Positions 17,279 through 25,627 of a stretch of DNA of 64,000 nucleotides are shown piece after piece. The notes under the pieces are model-generated. The model saw only the letters and a program-made list of their open reading frames with translations, was not told the DNA's origin and searched no databases. Positions within the stretch are counted from its first letter, which is position 1, and every line of letters begins with the position of its first letter. This DNA is from Kineococcus endophyticus (GTDB lineage Bacteria; Actinomycetota; Actinomycetes; Actinomycetales; Kineococcaceae): contig NZ_JBFNQN010000009.1 in assembly GCF_040796495.1 (NCBI RefSeq), positions 124,001-188,000 on the forward strand, read 5' to 3'. Made by a program: the position numbers and the translations under genes.

Positions 17279-18225
17279 AGGTACACCACGCGGAACGAGA
17301 CGCTGCCGACCACGCGGCCGGCGCGGTAGGCCGCCTCGCGCGCGACCTGGTACCGCACGTCCCGGCTGCGCAGCGCCCTGGGGGCCGTGGTCACGAGCCA
17401 CTTGGTGCGCCGCAGGCTCTCCCGCCGGTCCCAGCGCATCCCCTGCTCGCGGAAGTCGCGGTAGAGCATGGGCGCCTGACGGCCCCAGATGTACATCTGG
17501 CGCACCCCGGCCTTGAAGCTGGACCGCATCCGGTAGTGGACGAGCGCGTCCGGGACCTCGACGAGGGAGAAACCCTCCAGCTGCAGGCGCCAGAAGAACT
17601 CGGTCTCCGTCCCCCCGCGCACGTAGGTCTCGTCGAAACCCCCCAGCCGTTCCCACACGGTCTTGCGGAGACCGGCGTTCGCCCCGATCGGCCGGGGCAG
17701 GAACCCGAGCTGGGCGACGACCCCGTTGTGACCGTGCGGGGTTCCCCACTTCTCGATGTAGGCGTCGTTCAGCTTGACCCGGTCCAGGCGACCGCCGACC
17801 CCGTCCGCGGTCTCCAGCGCCACCGCCATCGCCTCGAGCCAGTGGGGGTCCACCTCGTCGTCGGCGTCGCACAGCAGGACGAGGTCCGACCGCGCCGCGG
17901 CGATGCCGGTGTTGCGGGCCACGTTCGACCCCGTCCGGGCGCTCGCGTCGATCCAGCGGACGCCGGGCAACCGGTCGCGGTAACCCTCCACGAGGTCGCG
18001 CGTACCGTCCGTGGAACCGTTGTCGGCGACGAGCACCTCGAAGGACCGGCCGGTCACCTGCGCTGCGAGAGCGTCGAGCTGGACGCCCAGGGTGTGCGCC
18101 GCGTTGAGGGCGGGGATGACGACGGAGACGTCCGGCGCCGACAGGTCCTGCTCTGCGGTGGCGAGCGAGGGCGCAGCGTCCGCCCCGTGCTCCACGACGG
18201 TTCCCACGGTCTGCTCCTCGGTCAC
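17275..18225 (-). CDS. Family 2 glycosyltransferase (GT2)
   Basis: The 316-residue GT-A protein opens with about 25 unconserved residues and then VSVVIPALNAAHTLGVQLDA. It continues with VLVADNGSTDGTRDLVEGYR, ARNTGIAAARSDLVLLCDAD, which carries the DxD metal site, and VRGGTETEFFWRLQLEGFSL near the acceptor pocket. The GTG at 18225 overlaps the upstream stop as GTGA, so it is probably translated by coupling; no strong ribosome binding site is seen. The C-terminal 100 residues (RSSFKAGVRQMYIWGRQAP) are the amphipathic tail common in exopolysaccharide GT2 enzymes. Sugar specificity is unknown. Confidence 0.88.
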   Translation of the reverse strand: MTEEQTVGTVVEHGADAAPSLATAEQDLSAPDVSVVIPALNAAHTLGVQLDALAAQVTGRSFEVLVADNGSTDGTRDLVEGYRDRLPGVRWIDASARTGSNVARNTGIAAARSDLVLLCDADDEVDPHWLEAMAVALETADGVGGRLDRVKLNDAYIEKWGTPHGHNGVVAQLGFLPRPIGANAGLRKTVWERLGGFDETYVRGGTETEFFWRLQLEGFSLVEVPDALVHYRMRSSFKAGVRQMYIWGRQAPMLYRDFREQGMRWDRRESLRRTKWLVTTAPRALRSRDVRYQVAREAAYRAGRVVGSVSFRVVYL

Positions 18226-19169
18226 TTCTGTCGGCCGGCCCGGCTGGTGCGCAGGACGTGCGCGAGCTTCGAGCCGAAGGTGTAGTAGCGCATCCACAGC
18301 GCCACAGCGACGTACCTGCCGCGGTTGGCGGGGGTGGGGTGCGCGAGGGCCGCCGATCGGCGGACCGTCGAGCGGGGGCTCGGGTTCACGCTCGCCGCGA
18401 TGACCCCCGGGTCGAACATCGGGGCACCCTGGCGACGTCGCGACTCGACGTCGCCCCGCGAGACCCGCCGGGCCTTGCGGTGCAGTTCCGACATCTGGGC
18501 CCGCGCCGGGTGCCGGACGACGGCCTCGGGGCAGTAGACCGCGGCGACCCCGGTGCGGACGGCTCGTTCGCCCCACTCGCGGTCGCCCCCGCTGCGGAGG
18601 CGGGCGTCGAAGGACCCGACGACGTCGAAGGTCGACCTCAGGGTCATCATGTTCGCCGTGGCGGCCCACCCCTGCTCGCGGACGTAGGCCTCCTGCCGCA
18701 GGAAGTTCAGGCTGTCCCACATCTCGGCGAGGGAGGGACGGGTCTGGTCTCGGGCGAACAGCTCGACCGCGCCGCCGACGAAGCACGGCCCCTCGTGGGC
18801 ACGCAGGGCGCTCACGCCGGCGCGCAACCAGCCCGGGTCCGGCAGGCAGTCCCCGTCGGTGAAGGCGAGCACCTCACCGCGGGCGGTGGCGAGGGCGGCG
18901 TTGCGGGCCGCGTACGACCCCGGGGTCTGTTCCCGCACCACGTCGGCCCCGGGCAGGGTCGACAGGCTGGAGTCCAGGTCGCGGTTGTCGCCGTTGTCGA
19001 CCACCACGACCTGCACGGAGCCCGGGTAGTCCTGGGCAGCGAGCGCGGCCGTGGTCAGACGCAACTCGCCCCGGTCCCCGTGGACGGGGACCACGACGGT
19101 GACGCTGGGCCAGGCCTCGTCGACGACCACCGGGCTCGGCTGCGGCTGCGTCGTCCCGGTGGGGTTCAC
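18222..19169 (-). CDS. Family 2 glycosyltransferase (GT2)
   Basis: The 315-residue GT-A protein has SVTVVVPVHGDRGELRLTTA, VVVVDNGDNRDLDSSL, AARNAALATARGEVLAFTDG with the DGD metal site just after, and SGGDREWGERAVRTG at the acceptor side. The GTG at 19169 overlaps the stop of the WecG-like gene as GTGA. The C-terminus is basic and ends in a membrane-surface-like segment (VALWMRYYTFGSKLAHVL). It belongs to the same minus-strand operon as its neighbours and should add one sugar of the repeat unit. Confidence 0.88.
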   Translation of the reverse strand: MNPTGTTQPQPSPVVVDEAWPSVTVVVPVHGDRGELRLTTAALAAQDYPGSVQVVVVDNGDNRDLDSSLSTLPGADVVREQTPGSYAARNAALATARGEVLAFTDGDCLPDPGWLRAGVSALRAHEGPCFVGGAVELFARDQTRPSLAEMWDSLNFLRQEAYVREQGWAATANMMTLRSTFDVVGSFDARLRSGGDREWGERAVRTGVAAVYCPEAVVRHPARAQMSELHRKARRVSRGDVESRRRQGAPMFDPGVIAASVNPSPRSTVRRSAALAHPTPANRGRYVAVALWMRYYTFGSKLAHVLRTSRAGRQK

Positions 19170-20035
19170 GCCGCTCGCCGCGTCGTGCGCCGGGCCGCCG
19201 CCCGCGCGAACAACCCCGCCGCGTACGGCAGGTCGTGAACGAGGTACCGCTTCGCCATCCGCCGCGGTTCCATGGCGAGGCGGTGCACCCACTCCAGACC
19301 GCTGCGCTGGATCCACAGCGGTGCGCGCGAGACCTCGCCGGCCACCATCGTCAGGGTGCCCCCGCACCCGACGAACCACGTGTTCGGGAGGTGCCGGCGC
19401 AGGTGCTGCATGAGGCGTTCCTGCTTGGGGAACCCCAGGGCGACGAAGACGATGTCGGGCTTGGCCTCGACGACGGCGCTGACGGTCTCCTCGAGCGTGT
19501 CGGCGCGCTTCTCGAAACCGAACGGCGGGCAGTGCACCCCCGCGACCTCGAGGCCCTCGTACTCCTCGGTCAACCGGTCCGCTGCACGCTCGGCGATCCC
19601 CTCCGCGCCACCGAGCAGGTACAGCGACCGGTCCGACCGGGCAGCCGCTTCCGACAGCGACCAGATGAGGGAGGAACCGGTCACGCGTTCGGGCAGTTCC
19701 TCGCCCTGGATCCTGCTCGCCCAGACGATCGGCATGCCGTCGGGGACGACGAGTTCGGCCTGCTCGGCCAGTTCCCGCAGCTGCGGGCGGCGCAGCTGGC
19801 GCAGGATGTCGACGTTGGGGGTGATGAGGTTCCCGCCGCGGCCCTCGTCGAGGGCGACCATGACGTGCTCGACGACCTCGGTCTCGCGCAGGGCGTCGAA
19901 CTCGACGTCGTCGACCGTCACCTGCTGCCGGGGCCGAGGGTCGCTGACCTCGAGGTCGTCGATCGCCGTCAGGTCCAAAGACGTCACGGAGCGTAGCGAG
20001 GCCAAGGATCGCGAAGGGCCAGAGAAGAGAACCAT
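19166..20035 (-). CDS. WecG/TagA/CpsF family glycosyltransferase (GT26)
   Basis: The 289-residue product shows the GT26 pattern. The TPNVDILRQL segment with its catalytic-region Asp is followed by AELVVPDGMPIVWASRI, a Rossmann-like SLYLLGGAEGIAERAADRL and DIVFVALGFPKQERLM. Members add ManNAc(A) or GlcNAc-type sugars to the lipid-linked first sugar, usually the second step after the priming transferase. The ATG at 20035 is chosen because GGGAG lies five bases upstream. The first 40 residues are not conserved. Within the operon it follows a GT2 gene after 20 bases and overlaps the next gene by four. Confidence 0.9.
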   Translation of the reverse strand: MVLFSGPSRSLASLRSVTSLDLTAIDDLEVSDPRPRQQVTVDDVEFDALRETEVVEHVMVALDEGRGGNLITPNVDILRQLRRPQLRELAEQAELVVPDGMPIVWASRIQGEELPERVTGSSLIWSLSEAAARSDRSLYLLGGAEGIAERAADRLTEEYEGLEVAGVHCPPFGFEKRADTLEETVSAVVEAKPDIVFVALGFPKQERLMQHLRRHLPNTWFVGCGGTLTMVAGEVSRAPLWIQRSGLEWVHRLAMEPRRMAKRYLVHDLPYAAGLFARAAARRTTRRAA

Positions 20036-20055
20036 GTGATCTCCCAGGGAGCCGG

Positions 20056-21021
20056 TCAGCGAGTGGACGTGTCCCGCTGCCAGGCAGTGGTCTGCCTGCG
20101 GCGAGCGGAGATCCGGGACGCGATGGTGACGGCGGTGTAGACGGCGGCGGACGGAAGCAGTCGTGGACGGGACAGTGCGAGCTTCGCGAGGGCGCTCGTC
20201 GTTCCCGACGTCGACCTCTCGAAGGTTGGTGCGTTCCCCGTGGCGCTCCCGCCGGCAGCGGCCGTCGCGTCGTCCGACGCGTCGACGGTCACCGGGCGCC
20301 CCCCGGCGCCTCGTTCGTCGTGGTGCTCGGTCCTGCTGAGCTCCGCGTTCCCCGACGCGGTCCTCGTGCGCACCTTGAGGAGGTTGCGCAGGTTCCTGGG
20401 TGCGGCCACGACGAACTCCCCGCCGCTCGTGCCGCGCTCGTGCTCGGCGAAGAGCCGCTGCACGAAGAGGTCGTCGCTCGTGACGTCGGGGAACTGCGCG
20501 AACCGCGAACGGCCCGCCTCCGACATCCCGTACACGCCGAGCCCGACGAGGCCGGACCGGACGTAGGGCAGTTCGGCGTACGCGCGGTAGAACGCGCGGA
20601 CGGGCCACGAGGACCCCCGCAGGTCGAACCGGATGCTCGGGGACGCGGCGTGCACGTCCCCGCGACGCAGGCGCTCGGCCAGGTGCCCGAGCGTCCCGGG
20701 CGTCAGCACGATGTCGGCGTCGAGGTAGATGCGGGGGAAGGCGGTGGCCGCCTCGTCCCCGGCGCGCAGGGCGGCGGCCTTGGACGCCTGCCCGAGCTCC
20801 ACGACGCGGGCGCCGGCCGCGCGGGCCACCTCGGCGGTGTCGTCGCTGCAGCCGTTGGCCACGACGACGACCTCCGGGGTCTCCCCACCGGCGGCGGACG
20901 TCAGGGCGGCCAGCGTGCGCCCCAGCGTGCGGGCCTCGTCGTGGGCCGGGACGACGACCGACAGAGTGGGACGCGAGGACGGGGTCGACTCGACGGGCCG
21001 CTGGTCCGTGCTGGTCGTCAC
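20056..21021 (-). CDS. Family 2 glycosyltransferase (GT2)
   Basis: The 321-residue protein opens the five-gene minus-strand operon. GT-A features are LSVVVPAHDEARTLGRTLAA, VVVVANGCSDDTAEVAR, RIYLDADIVLTPGTL with the DAD metal site, and SDDLFVQRLFAEHERG. After residue about 215 the sequence becomes an unconserved Thr/Ser/Ala-rich stretch before a short hydrophobic end. GAGGAGGAGG upstream of the GTG at 21021 is a strong ribosome binding site. The promoter at 21103-21133 matches that of the priming transferase, so both units are probably controlled together. Confidence 0.87.
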   Translation of the reverse strand: MTTSTDQRPVESTPSSRPTLSVVVPAHDEARTLGRTLAALTSAAGGETPEVVVVANGCSDDTAEVARAAGARVVELGQASKAAALRAGDEAATAFPRIYLDADIVLTPGTLGHLAERLRRGDVHAASPSIRFDLRGSSWPVRAFYRAYAELPYVRSGLVGLGVYGMSEAGRSRFAQFPDVTSDDLFVQRLFAEHERGTSGGEFVVAAPRNLRNLLKVRTRTASGNAELSRTEHHDERGAGGRPVTVDASDDATAAAGGSATGNAPTFERSTSGTTSALAKLALSRPRLLPSAAVYTAVTIASRISARRRQTTAWQRDTSTR

Positions 21022-21102
21022 GCGTCCTCCTCCTCGGATCGTTGCTCTGTTTGGCGCCTCGTTCGGCGCAAGTCAGTCACTTCTGGTCACCTGGCCGTGC
21101 GC

Positions 21103-21133
21103 ATAGTAGCCAGCCCGTCGGGGACGAACGCAA
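21103..21133 (-). promoter_or_regulatory. Promoter of the five-gene glycosyltransferase operon
   Basis: Read on the minus strand, TTGCGT (21133-21128), a 19-base spacer and TACTAT (21108-21103) with a CTGGC extension before the -10. Almost the same arrangement stands at 22880-22910. The transcript leader would be about 75 bases. Confidence 0.6.
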
Positions 21134-21182
21134 GACGTGAACAGCGGCTCACGGTGCGACACGAATCACACACGACTCCACC

Positions 21183-21211
21183 GCGTGACGGTCGAACGAC
21201 GTCCGTCACGC
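21183..21211 (-). terminator. Hairpin directly after the priming transferase gene
   Basis: Nine-base arms GCGTGACGG and CCGTCACGC are separated by 11 bases. The hairpin abuts the stop codon of the minus-strand gene. Confidence 0.5.
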
Positions 21212-22765
21212 TCAGTACGCGCCACGCCCGCCGAAGACGGCCTGGGCCGTCTTGGCAAGGATCATGACGTCGAACGCGGGCGACCAGTTCTCGACGTACT
21301 GCAGGTCCAGCCGCGTCGACTCCTCGAGGTCGAGGTCGGACCGGCCGGACACCTGCCACAGGCCCGTCAGGCCGGGCTTGACCAGCAGCCGCCGGCGCAG
21401 GTCGGTGCCGTACTCGGCGACCTCGCGGGGCAGCGGGGGCCGCGGACCGACGAGCGACATGCTGCCGCCGACCACGTTGAACAGCTGCGGGAGCTCGTCG
21501 AGGGAGTAGCGGCGCAGCAGCGTCCCGACGCGCGTCACCCGGGGGTCGCGACGCATCTTGAACAGCAGGCCGTTGCCCTCGGACTGCTCGCGCAGGTCGA
21601 TGAGCAGCTTCTCGGCGTCGGTGACCATGGAGCGGAACTTGACCATGGAGAACTCGCGGCCGTCGCGGCCCACGCGGGTCTGCCGGAAGAACACCGGGCC
21701 CGGGTCGTCGACCTTGATGGCGATCGCGACGAGGAGGAACAGCGGGGACAGCAGGAGCAGGCCGAGGGCCGCGCTGCCGCGGTCGAACAGGGCCTTTCCG
21801 GCGTGCCGGATGCCGCGCAGCTCGGGCCGGTCCACGTGCAGCAGCGGCAGGCCGGAGACGGGGCGGATGACGACGCGCGGGCCGACGACGTCGGTGAGCG
21901 CCGGCGCCACGACGAGGTCGGCGCGGGTGTCCTCGAGCTCCCACCCGAGGCGCCGCAGGACGGGGCCGTCGAGTTCGGGGCACGTCAGGGTCGCGACGAC
22001 GTCGACGTCGACGTCGCGCGCGACGTCCGCGATGTCGTCCAGGGACCCCAGGACGGGGACGCCGAGCGCGTCCAGTTCGGGGGTGCTGCGCCCGTCGGGC
22101 GTGCAGGCCCCGTCGACGCGCAGGCCGTGGTCGGTGTTGCGCTGCACCTGCCGCACGAGCGAGGCGACGGCACCGGGGTGCCCGGCCACGACGGTGGACT
22201 GCATGCACTCCCCCGCGGCGCGGCGGTGGTGCAGGTAGCGCCGAACGGCCAGCCGGGCGGCGACGGTGAGCACGCCCGCGACCGGCAGCGCGATGACGAC
22301 GAAGCCGCGGGCCACGTCGAGCGCGAAGGCCCAGGAGACGGTCCCGACGAGGGCGACCACCGTCGTGCCGGCGAGCAGCACGCGCTGGAACTCCTCGGAC
22401 CCGACCCCGTGGAACCGCGGTTCGTAGGCGCGGAAGAGGAGCATCGAGACGACCCACACCGGCGGGAGCAGCGCCATCGTCCACGCGACGGACGGGCCGA
22501 CGGCGTGGGGGGCGTCGCCGAAGCGGAGCAGGTAGCCCAGGACGGCGCCGACGAGCGCCGCGAGGGCGTCCGTGACGGCGATGGTCCGGCTGTACTGCCG
22601 CTGCCACACAGGCTGCCGGTGCGGCCCGGGGGCCGAGGACCGCCGCAGCGAGGTCGGCAGCGCGACGGGCAGGAACGGCTGATGGTTCTCCGGCAGCGGG
22701 ACGGTCGGTGCATCGATCACGCGTCGTCGCTGGCTCGGCAGCAGACGCAGTTCCTCGGCAGCCAT
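21212..22765 (-). CDS. Polyprenyl-phosphate sugar-phosphate transferase (priming enzyme)
   Basis: The 517-residue product has the WbaP/CpsE layout. Four N-terminal membrane segments (about residues 65-165) are followed by a CoA-binding-like cytosolic domain and a C-terminal bacterial sugar transferase domain. The latter starts with a membrane hairpin (LGLLLLSPLFLLVAIAIKVD) and has FFRQTRVGRDGREFSMVKFR, RRYSLDELPQLFNVVGGSMS and LVGPRPPLPREV, all hallmark segments. It transfers a hexose-1-phosphate or similar group to undecaprenyl phosphate, starting repeat-unit assembly for the whole locus. GGGAGG before the ATG at 22765 is a good ribosome binding site. Confidence 0.93.
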   Translation of the reverse strand: MAAEELRLLPSQRRRVIDAPTVPLPENHQPFLPVALPTSLRRSSAPGPHRQPVWQRQYSRTIAVTDALAALVGAVLGYLLRFGDAPHAVGPSVAWTMALLPPVWVVSMLLFRAYEPRFHGVGSEEFQRVLLAGTTVVALVGTVSWAFALDVARGFVVIALPVAGVLTVAARLAVRRYLHHRRAAGECMQSTVVAGHPGAVASLVRQVQRNTDHGLRVDGACTPDGRSTPELDALGVPVLGSLDDIADVARDVDVDVVATLTCPELDGPVLRRLGWELEDTRADLVVAPALTDVVGPRVVIRPVSGLPLLHVDRPELRGIRHAGKALFDRGSAALGLLLLSPLFLLVAIAIKVDDPGPVFFRQTRVGRDGREFSMVKFRSMVTDAEKLLIDLREQSEGNGLLFKMRRDPRVTRVGTLLRRYSLDELPQLFNVVGGSMSLVGPRPPLPREVAEYGTDLRRRLLVKPGLTGLWQVSGRSDLDLEESTRLDLQYVENWSPAFDVMILAKTAQAVFGGRGAY

Positions 22766-22879
22766 GGACCCTCCCCCGTCGTGGCCTGGTGGACACCCAC
22801 GGCGGCGTGGGGCGCCAGTACCCGTCCAGGTGACCTCGGCGAGCCGAAATCGTTACGGAAGGGTGAGCTGGCGCGACCC

Positions 22880-22910
22880 ATGGTAGCCAGACATCACCCG
22901 TTCGCCGCAA
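22880..22910 (-). promoter_or_regulatory. Promoter of the priming transferase gene
   Basis: Read on the minus strand, TTGCGG (22910-22905), a 19-base spacer and TACCAT (22885-22880), again with CTGGC just before the -10. The leader to the ATG is about 105 bases. Confidence 0.6.
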
Positions 22911-22970
22911 GTCCCTCACGGAGCGCACATGGGGTCGGACGCGTCGGCGGGTCAAGGCACCGGCAACGAC

Positions 22971-23002
22971 GAAGGCCCCCACCGTTGCCGGTGAGGGCCT
23001 TC
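22971..23002 (-). terminator. Terminator after tRNA-Ala
   Basis: A 14-position stem with one C-A mismatch and a TTGC loop begins six bases after the tRNA end on the minus strand. An alternative stem CGGCAACG/CGTTGCCG overlaps it. Confidence 0.7.
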
Positions 23003-23005
23003 CTG

Positions 23006-23080
<75 letters not shown>

Positions 23081-23164
23081 AGACCGTCGTCCCCGATCAC
23101 TCGCGGCGACGAGAAGAGGTTACCAGCCCCCCAGGAGGTCGGTGACCACCGCTCACCGGTCGAC

Positions 23165-23944
23165 TCACTGGTTGACGACGCGCGCCGTCTCGCGCAGGTC
23201 GATGACCTGGGTCTCCTCGACGGCGGCGCGCCGGGCGGCCACCTCCGCCGCCTCCGCGGCTGCGACCGCGGGCGAGACCGGGTCCCACGTGCGGGCGCGG
23301 TCCTTCAGCAGGTACGTCGGGAGCGGGACCGGGACGGGCGCCCAGCCGCGGTCGTCGGCCAGCGGCGAGGGACGCTCGTCGCGGGGGGCCGGGACGCCGG
23401 TGCGCAGACCGGCCGACCGCGTCACGGGGATCGCGACGGTGGGGGTCGCGAGCCGCGCCGCGGGCCGGGCGGGAGCGGAGGCGCCGTGACGCGTCAGCGC
23501 CGCCACGACGAGCAGGAGGCCCACCGTCGGCAGGGCGCCGGACCACCACGGCGCGGTCCCGGCCACGACGAGGACCCAGCCGAGGACGGTCAGGGCCGCG
23601 GCGGTCGCGAGGAGGCGACGGCGACGGGCCACGACGCGAGACGTGCTGCGCGGCAGCGTCTTCCGCGGAGACGTCGACGAGACCGACTGCGCCGCAGCCG
23701 GAACGGCGGAGGACCCGAGGACGGGACGGCTGGAGGCCCCCACCGCGGCCGCGGACACGGCCGCCGCCGCCAGCGCCTGCCCCACCGGGGCGGACCCGCG
23801 GCGCACGACGACGCGCATGGCCTCCGAATCCCGGTCGGCCTGGCGCGCCTCGGCCGTCCGCCGGTGCTTCCGGATGGCGTTCGGGACGAGGTAGGCAGCC
23901 CACAAGGCGATGATGGTGAGGAAGATCAGGCTGCTGGCGGGCAC
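23165..23944 (-). CDS. sepX: SepX/GlpR-type divisome membrane protein
   Basis: The roughly 259-residue product begins with a membrane segment (SSLIFLTIIALWAAYLVP) directly followed by NAIRKHRR. This N-terminus is characteristic of the actinobacterial protein known as SepX in Streptomyces and as GlpR, the membrane receptor of the gephyrin-like Glp, in Corynebacterium. A middle low-complexity part leads to a paired hydrophobic region (about residues 110-150) and a Pro-rich, then helical C-terminus. The GTG at 23944 is preferred over a TTG at 23953 because a TAGCGT box lies eight bases before it and the conserved N-terminus starts there. Its presumed partner, the MoeA-like protein, is encoded four genes upstream at 25624-26910. 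Assignment rests on N-terminus, topology and context. Confidence 0.8.
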   Translation of the reverse strand: MPASSLIFLTIIALWAAYLVPNAIRKHRRTAEARQADRDSEAMRVVVRRGSAPVGQALAAAAVSAAAVGASSRPVLGSSAVPAAAQSVSSTSPRKTLPRSTSRVVARRRRLLATAAALTVLGWVLVVAGTAPWWSGALPTVGLLLVVAALTRHGASAPARPAARLATPTVAIPVTRSAGLRTGVPAPRDERPSPLADDRGWAPVPVPLPTYLLKDRARTWDPVSPAVAAAEAAEVAARRAAVEETQVIDLRETARVVNQ

Positions 23945-23952
23945 GGGACGCA

Positions 23953-23958
23953 ACGCTA
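23953..23958 (-). promoter_or_regulatory. -10 box TAGCGT of the sepX/glpR gene
   Basis: The box lies eight bases before the GTG at 23944 on the minus strand, in the 78-base gap after the acetyltransferase gene. It suggests the gene also has its own leaderless transcript. Confidence 0.4.
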
Positions 23959-24022
23959 TGGCACGTGCGGGCGAGATCCCGCAACTCGGCGGTGTGTCGC
24001 GCTGCGGGAGTGCTGGGAACGC

Positions 24023-24622
24023 TCAGCGCGCGCGCTGGGTGGCCCGGTACCGGGCCAGCAACCCCTCGGGGACCTCTCCCGCCGTGAGCGCGAACGTCCG
24101 GTGGTCGCGCCACGCGCCGTCGATGTGCAGGTAGGCCTTGCGCAACCCCTCGTCGCGCATGCCGAGCTTCTCCGCGACCCGCAGCGACGCCGCGTTCTCC
24201 GGCCGGATGTTCACCTCGACCCGGTGCAGCCGAAGGGTTCCGAAGCAGTGGTCGGCCACGAGGGCCAGGGCGACGGGGATCGTCCCGCGGCCGGCGACGC
24301 GGCGGTCGATCCAGTACCCGACGTGCGCGGAGCGCAGCGAACCCCACGTGATGCCCGAGACGGTGATCTGCCCGACGAGCGCACCGTCGAGTTCCACGAC
24401 GAACGGCAGCATGCGCCCGGCGCGGGCCTCGCGGGAGAAACCCCGGACCATCTGCGGGAAACTCGGCGCCGGCCCGCTCCCCTCCGGCGAGGTGGCCTCC
24501 CACGGACGCAGCCAGGACGCGTTCGCGGCGCGCACCGAACGCCACACCGCGGCGTCGCGGCGTCGCAGGGGACGCAACCGGACGGACCCCTCGCGCAGTT
24601 CGACGGGCCAGCCGGGGGTCAC
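24023..24622 (-). CDS. RimJ-like GNAT N-acetyltransferase
   Basis: The 199-residue protein has the N-terminal VRLRPLRRRDAAVWRSVRAAN typical of RimJ/RimL acetyltransferases, then VGQITVSGI, the acetyl-CoA pyrophosphate loop region in DRRVAGRGTIPVALALVADH, and the closing VRPENAAS-type segment NIRPENAASLRVAEKLGMRD. It should transfer acetyl from acetyl-CoA to an N-terminal amine of a protein; the ribosomal S5 target of RimJ is not assured. The GTG start overlaps the moaB stop as GTGA. Actinobacteria commonly keep this gene between moaB and the sepX/glpR gene. Confidence 0.88.
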   Translation of the reverse strand: MTPGWPVELREGSVRLRPLRRRDAAVWRSVRAANASWLRPWEATSPEGSGPAPSFPQMVRGFSREARAGRMLPFVVELDGALVGQITVSGITWGSLRSAHVGYWIDRRVAGRGTIPVALALVADHCFGTLRLHRVEVNIRPENAASLRVAEKLGMRDEGLRKAYLHIDGAWRDHRTFALTAGEVPEGLLARYRATQRAR

Positions 24623-25128
24623 CGTCCGGCTCCGGCGGGCGGCACGCGCGGGTGGTCGCCGCCGTGCACCTGTTCGACGGCGTGCGGCAGGAACCCCGCG
24701 AGCACGGCGACCCCGTCGCGGACCCCGCCGACGGACCCCGGCAGGTTGACGACGACGGTGCGGCCCGCGACGCCCGCGACCCCGCGCGACAGCACGGCCG
24801 TCGGGACGCCCGCGGCGGCGCCGGCGGCCCGGATCGCCTCGGGCACACCGGGGACGAGGTAGTCGAGCACGCGCAGGGTGCGTTCGGGGGTGAGGTCCAG
24901 GGGGCTGAGCCCCGTGCCGCCGTTGGTCACGACGACGTCGTACCCGGCGGCGACGGCGTCGCGCAACGCCTCCTCGACGGGGTCGCCGTCGGGGACGACG
25001 ACGGGGCCGTCGACGCTGAACCCCATGTCCCGCAGCCCCTCGACGGCCACGGGGCCGGAGGTGTCGGTGTAGACGCCGGCGGACGCCCGGTTCGAGACCG
25101 TCACGACGAGTGCTGTGCGCTCAGCCAT
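24619..25128 (-). CDS. moaB: MoaB/Mog-type molybdopterin-binding protein
   Basis: The 169-residue product is a single MoCF-biosynthesis domain. It has the key VVTNGGTGLSPLDLTPE loop, which holds the molybdopterin phosphate, and the VNLPGSVGGVRDG segment. Such proteins adenylylate molybdopterin (Mog/MoaB activity) before molybdenum insertion by MoeA. The ATG at 25128 overlaps the end of moaC by eight bases, and its own end overlaps the next gene by four, so these genes are translationally coupled. The lineage does not let MoaB and Mog be told apart from this sequence alone. Confidence 0.9.
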   Translation of the reverse strand: MAERTALVVTVSNRASAGVYTDTSGPVAVEGLRDMGFSVDGPVVVPDGDPVEEALRDAVAAGYDVVVTNGGTGLSPLDLTPERTLRVLDYLVPGVPEAIRAAGAAAGVPTAVLSRGVAGVAGRTVVVNLPGSVGGVRDGVAVLAGFLPHAVEQVHGGDHPRVPPAGAGR

Positions 25129-25627
25129 CGACGGTCCAGTCCCCCGACCGGCCGCCGCTCTTGGCCGTGACCCGCACGCCGTCCAGGACGGTCCGCTTGT
25201 CGACGGCCTTGACCATGTCGACGAACGTCAGACCGGCGACGGCGACGCAGGTCAGCGCCTCCATCTCGATGCCCGTGCGGTCCGCCGTGCGCACGGCGGC
25301 CGTGATGTGCACGCCGGTCAGCCCGGGCGTGCTCACGGGGACGATGTCGACCTCGACGGCGTGCACCGCCACAGGATGCGCCAGCGGGACGAGGTCCGGG
25401 GTGCGTTTGGCCGCTTGCAGGCCCGCGATGCGCGCCACGGCGAGGGCGTCGCCCTTGGGCAGGCCGCCGTCGGCGAGCAGGTCCAGCACGGCCTGCGTGC
25501 AGCGGACGTACCCCTCGGCGCGCGCCTCCCGCACGGTGACCGGCTTGGCGGAGACGTCCACCATCCGCGCGTGGCCGGCGTCGTCGAGGTGGGTCAGCCG
25601 CGGGCGCACGGCGTCACTCTGGCTCAC
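25121..25627 (-). CDS. moaC: Cyclic pyranopterin monophosphate synthase MoaC
   Basis: The 168-residue protein has both active-site blocks. One is KGDALAVARIAGLQAAKRTP followed by DLVPLAHPVAVH. The other is TGIEMEALTCVAVAGLTFVD followed by MVKAVDKRTVLDGVRVTAKS. The usual PLCHPL motif reads PLAHPV. MoaC converts the 3',8-cyclo-GTP made by MoaA into cyclic pyranopterin monophosphate, the first stable intermediate of molybdenum cofactor. No moaA is in the window. The GTG at 25627 is chosen because it overlaps the upstream stop as GTGA and starts the family's usual N-terminus; a longer frame upstream exists but lies inside the preceding gene. Confidence 0.93.
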   Translation of the reverse strand: MSQSDAVRPRLTHLDDAGHARMVDVSAKPVTVREARAEGYVRCTQAVLDLLADGGLPKGDALAVARIAGLQAAKRTPDLVPLAHPVAVHAVEVDIVPVSTPGLTGVHITAAVRTADRTGIEMEALTCVAVAGLTFVDMVKAVDKRTVLDGVRVTAKSGGRSGDWTVDG

